From Mucilaginibacter xinganensis (GTDB taxonomy: Bacteria; Bacteroidota; Bacteroidia; Sphingobacteriales; Sphingobacteriaceae): a DNA stretch of 64,000 nt. The DNA lies in NCBI RefSeq assembly GCF_002257585.1, contig NZ_CP022743.1:3782001-3846000 (forward strand), in the 5' to 3' direction. Positions 9,667 to 14,138 of the stretch are shown here, in pieces (the first letter of the stretch is position 1; every line of letters begins with the position of its first letter). The position numbers and the translations under genes were made by a program. The notes under the pieces are model-generated. The model had not been told where the DNA came from. It did not search any database and was given only the letters and a program-made list of their open reading frames with translations.

Positions 9667-9742
9667 AAAGAAGAGCTAAAATTAACCAGCGTTTGGTTTT
9701 TGCGTGACAGGCGAAGTAACGCTGATCTACGGCATCTTCTTT
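9667..9742 (-). ncRNA. Y-RNA-like unit E, minimal head
   Basis: 76 nt, the shortest unit. The outer helix AAAGAAGA with UCUUCUUU is a perfect 8 bp. UGCCGUA faces AAUUUUAGC. The inner helix GAUCAGCG with CGCUGGUU pairs at 8 of 8 positions. After UACUUCG only about 20 nt of head remain, with no T or D arm, so it would be a Y RNA stem without a tRNA mimic. It lies 8 nt from unit F and 5 nt from the 3' half of unit D. Confidence 0.75.
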
Positions 9743-9747
9743 ATTTC

Positions 9748-9820
9748 TTAAGGGCGATGGGCAATATGCGCAGAGCCAAAGGCTAACTGCTCTACCAACT
9801 GAGCTACAATGGATTGCTCC
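9748..9820 (-). ncRNA. Y-RNA-like unit D, detached 3' half
   Basis: Read on the minus strand: GGAGCAA, acceptor-like UCCAUUG, UA, a canonical D arm GCUC...GAGC (9789-9804, loop AGUUGGUA), a small AGCC/GGCU hairpin, then CGCAUAUU (9763-9770), the 9-nt strand GCCCAUCGC and CCUUAA. CGCAUAUU and CCUUAA are the exact complements of AAUAUGCG and UUAAGG in the 5' half at 11739-11792. No matching 5' strand lies next to it. It is therefore the displaced half of unit D. Confidence 0.7.
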
Positions 9821-9882
9821 CCACACTGGGCATAATTCGAACCCATTTATGGATCAAATCGCTGTTTTAAATGAATTGAAGC

Positions 9883-9918
9883 GGTTTTAGTTGGCCCTAA
9901 ATGAGCACAACCAAAACC
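9883..9918 (-). terminator. Stem-loop downstream of SDR gene
   Basis: An 11-bp stem on the minus strand pairs GGUUUUGGUUG (9918-9908) with CAACUAAAACC (9893-9883), one G-U pair, with a 14-nt loop. There is no good U run, so it may be a weak terminator or a message-stabilising structure. Confidence 0.4.
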
Positions 9919-9983
9919 ACTTTACCAACCTAATAAGTGTTTGACTGGAGGCATTTGAAATCGCCATTTATAATAACAATCTT

Positions 9984-10847
9984 TTACACCAACAGATCTT
10001 CCATCCCGAATGCCGTCAATACTTTTTCGAATTCAACTTTAACGGCATCGTTGGCCCTTTTAGTGATATCTCCTGTTGAAGAATCAACAACCGTCCTTAA
10101 TGGCCGTTGACCTTTCGGTAAACTGATCAGGTTTACTATCGCATCCGCAACTTCCTGGGGGTCTGGCTTAGCAGTTTCAAACATTTGTCCAATGGCTGCG
10201 AACATTTTATTGGGAACATCAGCAATCACTTTATAATCGTCGGCAACTGATGCGTCAGAACCAACCTGCATCTTTTGCGACATTTCCGTAGGGAAAGCAC
10301 CTGGTTGAATAATAGCTACATCAACCCCTAAAGGTCTTAATTCATAATGCAAGCCTTCGCTTAAACCTTCCAAAGCAAACTTTGAAGCACTGTATACTAC
10401 AGAAAAAGGAGAGGAAAATCTGCCATATCCGCTTGAAACGTTAATAATTAAGCCTTCTGATTGTTTACGCATAAACGGTAATGCTAACTTTACCAATCTC
10501 CATGGCGCGAAGACATTGATATCAAACATCCGCTGCACATCTTCAGTGGTAGAACTTTCGGCTACACCGAACATCGCGGCACCGGCATTGTTTACCAAAA
10601 CGTCAATCGTTCCTTCTTTTGCGATGATCGCGTCAATAGCGTTTTTTATACTTGTTTCATCAGTTAGTGACACATCCAAAACAATAACATTTTCTACCTG
10701 TGCCAAGGCTTTTGCTTTGTCAGCATTTTTACCTTCGGTATCCCTAATGGTAGCATAAACTTTATGCCCTAAGGCCGCAACGGACTTGGCGGCAAGCCAT
10801 CCGAAACCGCTATTCGTTCCTGTAATTAAAACAACTTTTTTGCTCAT
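9984..10847 (-). CDS. Short-chain dehydrogenase/reductase
   Basis: 287 aa, classical SDR. The cofactor motif is TGTNSGFG near the N terminus, NNAG follows at about residue 87, and the catalytic set is Ser (NVSSG), Tyr and Lys (YSASK). The length and the YELRPLGVDVAIIQPGAFPTEM region match the SDRs of unknown substrate common in Bacteroidota. It is downstream of a Crp-family regulator on the same strand, 77 bp apart, with a palindrome identical to that before the regulator in between. It lies inside the segment that splits unit D. It is likely controlled by that regulator; substrate unknown. Confidence 0.9.
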   Translation of the reverse strand: MSKKVVLITGTNSGFGWLAAKSVAALGHKVYATIRDTEGKNADKAKALAQVENVIVLDVSLTDETSIKNAIDAIIAKEGTIDVLVNNAGAAMFGVAESSTTEDVQRMFDINVFAPWRLVKLALPFMRKQSEGLIINVSSGYGRFSSPFSVVYSASKFALEGLSEGLHYELRPLGVDVAIIQPGAFPTEMSQKMQVGSDASVADDYKVIADVPNKMFAAIGQMFETAKPDPQEVADAIVNLISLPKGQRPLRTVVDSSTGDITKRANDAVKVEFEKVLTAFGMEDLLV

Positions 10848-10900
10848 TTTTTGTTATTTAAAATAATGATGCAAAGGTTGGTATCTAAAAATTGGAACCA

Positions 10901-10916
10901 TTTACCATTTGGTAAA
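10901..10916. promoter_or_regulatory. Palindromic operator TTTACCATTTGGTAAA upstream of SDR
   Basis: TTTACC and GGTAAA arms form an inverted repeat 54-69 bp before the SDR start. The same 16 bp occur exactly at 11528-11543 before the regulator gene. The Crp-family protein encoded between them is the obvious candidate binder. Confidence 0.7.
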
Positions 10917-10924
10917 AAGCAATT

Positions 10925-11494
10925 TCAACGGATATTTTTTCTTATCCTGCTCAATGACTGTTGAGTGATCCCGAGGTAAGAGGCGATATGAGAAAGAGGA
11001 ATACGATTGACAAGGCCAGGGAATTGTTCAATAAAAGATAAATAACGGGTGGTTGCATCTTCTGAAACTAATGGGCTCCTTCTTTCAATCGTTTTTAACA
11101 AACAATTTTTTTCTATCAGACCTTTTATAGCTTCCCAGCAAATAATTGTATTTCCGATCTCGTCCCAGTCTTTCTTTGAAAAAACAAGCAATCTACAATT
11201 GGTAACAGCCTGTATATACTCAGAAGCTACCACTTGTGCCTCAAACTTTTGCTGGTCCGAAACAAAATGATTCTCTTCACTGAATGAATGAGTGATCTCT
11301 TCGCCTTTGTTGTTGTAATAGCAGAAACGAATTACCCCTTCCAGAAGAAATCCAACTTGCCGGGGGATCTTTCCGGCTTCCGAAAAATATTCATCTTTAT
11401 GAAGTTCCAGCGTTTTTGCTTTGCTCATAAGGAAATCTGTTTGCTGCTTATTCAGATTGCCAAACTTCAATATGTAATTGATAAACTCTTCCAT
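10925..11494 (-). CDS. Crp/Fnr-family transcriptional regulator
   Basis: 189 aa with an N-terminal cyclic-nucleotide-binding-like beta roll (residues 20-115; GKIPRQVGFLLEGVIRFCYYNNKGEEITHSF) and a short C-terminal region ending IPLSHIASYLGITQQSLSRIRKNIR, a typical helix-turn-helix of this family in Bacteroidota. The phosphate-binding cassette residues of true cAMP binders are not evident, so the ligand is unknown. Two identical palindromes, one before this gene and one before the SDR gene, point to autoregulation plus control of the SDR. Confidence 0.9.
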   Translation of the reverse strand: MEEFINYILKFGNLNKQQTDFLMSKAKTLELHKDEYFSEAGKIPRQVGFLLEGVIRFCYYNNKGEEITHSFSEENHFVSDQQKFEAQVVASEYIQAVTNCRLLVFSKKDWDEIGNTIICWEAIKGLIEKNCLLKTIERRSPLVSEDATTRYLSFIEQFPGLVNRIPLSHIASYLGITQQSLSRIRKNIR

Positions 11495-11527
11495 AAGTTA
11501 AATATCGAATTTATTGCGGGCAGTTTA

Positions 11528-11543
11528 TTTACCATTTGGTAAA
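11528..11543. promoter_or_regulatory. Palindromic operator TTTACCATTTGGTAAA upstream of crp-like gene
   Basis: Second exact copy of the 16-bp palindrome, 34-49 bp upstream of the regulator start, which fits autoregulation. Confidence 0.7.
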
Positions 11544-11697
11544 TAATACGGTCGGTCTTTTAACGATGTTTAGGTCTTTAAACTTGCAAAATTCCATTTT
11601 TCCATATTTTGATTGATGGGCTCGAACCAATTCTACTCAATATTTTAACGATCTGACAAATATTTATTGCTTTTGCCAAATCGAAATATCTTTCTAA

Positions 11698-11728
11698 TAA
11701 AAAACACCACCAATTTTTCAATCGATGG
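11698..11728 (-). terminator. Terminator-like hairpin just beyond broken unit D
   Basis: On the minus strand CCAUCGAUU (11728-11720) pairs with AAUUGGUGG (11715-11707) over 9 bp with G-U pairs and a GAAA loop, then UGUUUUUU. It sits within the inserted segment next to its right end and would stop transcripts of the first four units. Confidence 0.7.
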
Positions 11729-11738
11729 TCTTTGCTCC

Positions 11739-11792
11739 AAAGGCCGGGATCGAACCGGCGACACGAAGTAGCGCATATTTACGGCACCTTAA
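11739..11792 (-). ncRNA. Y-RNA-like unit D, 5' half
   Basis: It carries the outer strand UUAAGG, invariant UGCCGUA, inner strand AAUAUGCG, UACUUCG and a perfect T arm (GCCGG/CCGGC with loop UUCGAUC, 11743-11759) followed by the acceptor-like CUUUGGA. No complementary 3' strand exists downstream before the terminator hairpin. The perfect partner strands occur at 9748-9770. It is interrupted by the crp-SDR segment. Confidence 0.75.
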
Positions 11793-11806
11793 TATTTTAA
11801 TTTCTT

Positions 11807-11967
11807 AAAAAGGGTAAAAAACAACAAGTGAAATACACCTTGCGGTGTTCCTGCTCTAACCAATCTGAGCTACAGCGGCGTTCGCAATAGCGTGACGCCG
11901 AAGGCCGGACTTGAACCGGCGACCTGGACGTTATGATTGAAGTAACACTCATTTACGACACCTTTTT
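11807..11967 (-). ncRNA. Y-RNA-like unit C with permuted tRNA mimic
   Basis: 161 nt, the most complete head. The outer helix is AAAAAGG with CCUUUUU, UGUCGUA faces GUUUUUUAC, and the inner helix AAUGAGUG with CACUUGUU pairs at 8 of 8. The head reads in permuted order: T arm GCCGG/CCGGC with loop UUCAAGU (11904-11920), 3' acceptor strand CUUCGGCG, a closing loop, 5' acceptor CGCCGCUG (CGCCG/CGGCG pair), UA, D arm GCUC/GAGC (11853-11870), and a hairpin ACACC-GCAA-GGUGU. The anticodon arm is replaced by the long stem, as known for YrlA-type Y RNAs. Confidence 0.82.
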
Positions 11968-11984
11968 TATTTTCAATTTCTCTA

Positions 11985-12086
11985 AAAAGAAGGGCAAAAA
12001 ACAATAAGCCATTCATCCCGCCGGTAGCATATAGCCCGGCAACGGTTCCCTGGTCGAAGTAAGACTTATTTACGACACCTTCTTTT
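11985..12086 (-). ncRNA. Y-RNA-like unit B
   Basis: 102 nt. The outer helix AAAAGAAGG with CCUUCUUUU is a perfect 9 bp. UGUCGUA faces GUUUUUUGC. The inner helix AAUAAGUC with GGCUUAUU pairs at 8 of 8. UACUUCG follows. The head holds a 5-bp GCCGG/CCGGC stem with an 11-nt loop at 12020-12040, resembling a T arm whose T loop has been lost. No D arm. Confidence 0.8.
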
Positions 12087-12093
12087 ATTTTTT

Positions 12094-12221
12094 ATAAGGA
12101 GCAACAGGCGAACGCGGGACGGGGGCACGCCTTTGGGACTCGAACCCACAGTTTAGCTTACACTATACTGACCAGCCCCCACAAATGGTAGCGAAGTAAC
12201 CCGTTTCTACGGCATCCTTAT
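12094..12221 (-). ncRNA. Y-RNA-like unit A, first of the array
   Basis: 128 nt. The outer helix AUAAGGA with UCCUUAU is a perfect 7 bp. UGCCGUA faces GCCUGUUGC. The inner helix pairs GAA with UUC and CGGG with CCCG around a 1x2 internal loop. The head is enclosed by a GGGGGC/GCCCCC stem (12121-12180) and contains a T arm UGGG/CCCA with loop UUCGAGU. It starts 48 nt after the TROVE stop codon and is probably transcribed from the TROVE promoter. Confidence 0.78.
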
Positions 12222-12241
12222 TTTTTAATTTCTTTTAAAAT

Positions 12242-12264
12242 TATGGGGCGTTAGCTTCCCCATA
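12242..12264 (-). terminator. Hairpin between TROVE stop and Y RNA array
   Basis: Perfect 7-bp arms TATGGGG/CCCCATA with a 9-nt loop, 5 bp after the TROVE stop codon, followed by a weak AATTTT. It could be a leaky terminator or a barrier that separates mRNA from RNA processing. Confidence 0.5.
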
Positions 12265-12269
12265 CTGGT

Positions 12270-13853
12270 TTACAGTTCTATGTTATTGATAGCATCTAAT
12301 GCCGAGCCTCCGTTTTCCAAAGCAGCTAACACCTCAAAAACTTTGTCGCTCCAGCCGGCTACCAGGTAAACGTCATTGCGCAATATTTGCAATGGCGCTT
12401 GTCCGTAACCTTTCAGGTCGAACAGGTAGAGTTTCGCGTTTGGCGATACCTCTGCCTTGTAGCGCAACCATAGGTTTTGGATATGGTCGGCAGTGTTATT
12501 GCTGTTCCATAACTGTGCATCGGTAAACAGAAACACCTTGTCCATTTGTTCCCTGCGTTGTAATAGATCCTGGATAACCAGGTAGCCATTGGTGCTGTAA
12601 CCCACCTCGCCCTCGCGGCGATAAAACTCCTGTACGTTACCTAAGATGTTGTTACGCGGTACCACAATGGTTTTCCATGTATCACCAAACATACCTACCT
12701 CCACGTTTTTACAACGCGATTGTAACAGCATGGCCAGCATTAAGCCCACATCATACAACAATATCTTGCTTTTAGCCGATACCGGTGTCTGCATTGACCC
12801 CGAAACATCGCACGCTAACAGCACACAGGTTTCGTAACCGAAGCCTTTTATATTGGCAGCGCTTGCCTGTACCGCTTTTTCCAAAGCATCCAGCAACTCG
12901 CCAGTGTAACCTTTGTTTTGGCCCTGCATTAAAGTGGTCAGCTTATTAACCAGGTTTTGCGCAGGCACTTTGGTAATAACCGGGTTAATCAGCTCGCGGT
13001 AAGCGGCCAAATAACGGAACGGAAACTGTTTTGCCCTGGCAACTTCATCGGCATTGGCTAAACGAGCGCATACTTTTTCAAAGTGCGCATAGCTTACGCC
13101 GGCTTCCTGTATGTTGCGCAGGTTCCGCAGCAGGGCCATATAGCCCAGCTTCCCGCTGTCTATCAGTTCTTCCCACTTAGCGCGGAACGCCTCTGCCCTC
13201 GCCTCCGCACTGTCGAAATTCAGCTGACCTAAGGCCGACAGCTCTGTTTCCCAGGTGTAAGGCGTTTGCAGGTCGCCGTTCACTATTTTGTTGAACAGCA
13301 CTTGTTGCAATTCGTCCTTTGCTTTTGGGTGAACCAAAAACAAGGCATCGCGCAGTTTAATGGCGCCATCGCGGTTATATTTACCAAACTGGTATTCGTC
13401 AAAACGGTTAAAAGAGGTGCTTAAACCTTTTTGCAACTGCTTACTCAGGCGGTTCAGTTTTTTAGTGCCTTTGCGCTCGTTCAGCAATTCATAGCAGGCC
13501 AATAGCTCGGTGATCTCGTCCGCACGGCCTATCACGCCATCGGTAACCCGGGCGACCAAATTGTCGCCCGAGTGTAGCTTAGCCAATTCCGTAACCAGCA
13601 CCAGTGGTACTGAACGCATATACATTTTAGTGCGGGCGTATACAGCCAGTTTACCCACAAACACAGGGTTACACGCGGGTATCAGTTTTTGCAGGCGTAC
13701 TAAACGCTCCTGGTCTTTTTCATAAAACGAGTCGTTCAAGTTCCAGGTAACTACGGCGGTGTACAGTTCCATCTCCGGCGACAGCACAAAGGCTTTCTCG
13801 CCCGCATGGTTAACGGTCTGGTTTCTGAATTTGCTTAACAGGTTGAATTTCAT
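12270..13853 (-). CDS. rsr: TROVE-domain Ro60-like RNA-binding protein
   Basis: 527 aa. The N-terminal two thirds are the helical TROVE ring (residues about 15-330; RSVPLVLVTELAK, KLRDALFLVHPKAKDE). The C-terminal third is a von Willebrand A-like domain with the MIDAS motif LLACDVSGSM near residue 345. Ro60 orthologues (Rsr) bind Y RNAs and misfolded RNA and, in studied bacteria, present substrates to exoribonuclease or act with RtcB. Here seven Y-RNA-like units follow on the same strand, and the promoter shares an operator with rtcB. The start is supported by a strong AAAGGAGG six bases before ATG. Length and domains are complete. Confidence 0.95.
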   Translation of the reverse strand: MKFNLLSKFRNQTVNHAGEKAFVLSPEMELYTAVVTWNLNDSFYEKDQERLVRLQKLIPACNPVFVGKLAVYARTKMYMRSVPLVLVTELAKLHSGDNLVARVTDGVIGRADEITELLACYELLNERKGTKKLNRLSKQLQKGLSTSFNRFDEYQFGKYNRDGAIKLRDALFLVHPKAKDELQQVLFNKIVNGDLQTPYTWETELSALGQLNFDSAEARAEAFRAKWEELIDSGKLGYMALLRNLRNIQEAGVSYAHFEKVCARLANADEVARAKQFPFRYLAAYRELINPVITKVPAQNLVNKLTTLMQGQNKGYTGELLDALEKAVQASAANIKGFGYETCVLLACDVSGSMQTPVSAKSKILLYDVGLMLAMLLQSRCKNVEVGMFGDTWKTIVVPRNNILGNVQEFYRREGEVGYSTNGYLVIQDLLQRREQMDKVFLFTDAQLWNSNNTADHIQNLWLRYKAEVSPNAKLYLFDLKGYGQAPLQILRNDVYLVAGWSDKVFEVLAALENGGSALDAINNIEL

Positions 13854-13859
13854 TGTGAA

Positions 13860-13867
13860 CCTCCTTT
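13860..13867 (-). promoter_or_regulatory. Strong Shine-Dalgarno of TROVE gene
   Basis: AAAGGAGG with 6-nt spacing to ATG is unusual among the genes here, most of which show no Shine-Dalgarno sequence. It fixes the start and suggests efficient translation once induced. Confidence 0.75.
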
Positions 13868-13882
13868 ATTTCTTAATGTTGA

Positions 13883-13921
13883 TACAAAGAAATAGAGGTA
13901 CTGCGCAGTGTATTTGCGCAG
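13883..13921 (-). promoter_or_regulatory. Operator-promoter of TROVE shared with rtcB
   Basis: The palindrome CTGCGCA-N7-TGCGCAG (13901-13921, perfect 7-bp arms) lies 10 bp upstream of TCTTTGTA (13890-13883). The same pair with the same 10-bp gap occurs before rtcB at 18904-18942, with three differences in the 21-bp site. TCTTTG resembles part of the Bacteroidota -7 box TAnnTTTG. The WYL regulator nearby is a candidate binder. Confidence 0.75.
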
Positions 13922-13970
13922 ATGGGATTATTTTAGATTTTAATAAAAAATGAAAACGTCAGTGTAGTTA

Positions 13971-14020
13971 GAGTCTACAAGCATAATCGTACGAAGTTGT
14001 AAACTTCGGACAGCAGGGGT
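13971..14020. repeat. REP-like hairpin element, left of KAP gene
   Basis: It contains the perfect hairpin CGAAGTT-GTA-AACTTCG (13992-14008). Its reverse complement aligns with 17112-17170 (ACCCnTGCTGTnCGAAGT...ACTTCG...TATGC...TAG), so the pair flanks the KAP gene in inverted orientation. Confidence 0.6.
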
Positions 14021-14138
14021 GAGGAGGGCATAAGGTCACAAGTACCCTCAGCGCAATGATCGGAATTGATACTCGCCTCAGCAAGGGCTTATTAATGTTT
14101 GTTAAATTATTATCTTAGAGAATTCTTTCTAAGCCTTC

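Larger units (their letters stand above)
9814..11738. mobile_element. Inserted crp-SDR segment flanked by 7-bp direct repeat
   Basis: TTGCTCC occurs at 9814-9820 and 11732-11738, exactly where Y RNA unit D is broken. Joining the halves over one copy restores an acceptor-like hairpin UGGA-GCAA-UCCA. About 1.9 kb lies between: an SDR gene, a Crp-family regulator, and T-loop-like words (TTCGAACCCA near 9836 and CTCGAACC near 11621) close to both ends. No transposase, integrase or clear terminal inverted repeat is visible, so the mechanism is unknown. Confidence 0.55.

Noticed and set aside
9416..9826. Small reading frames in the Y RNA region
   Set aside because: They run across helices and boxes of structured RNA and have no signal, family match or start evidence.
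9789..9845. Apparent tRNA gene (D arm plus T-loop-like words)
   Set aside because: The order is permuted, acceptor and anticodon arm are missing, and the D arm is explained as the 3' half of Y RNA unit D.
11743..11920. Two apparent tRNA T arms as tRNA genes
   Set aside because: Each lies 3' of the UACUUCG box and lacks canonical tRNA order; explained as heads of Y RNA units.
9483..12216. CRISPR array from repeated 25-nt boxes
   Set aside because: Box sequence includes a variable 8-nt part that pairs with distant sequence, spacing is irregular, and no cas genes are present.
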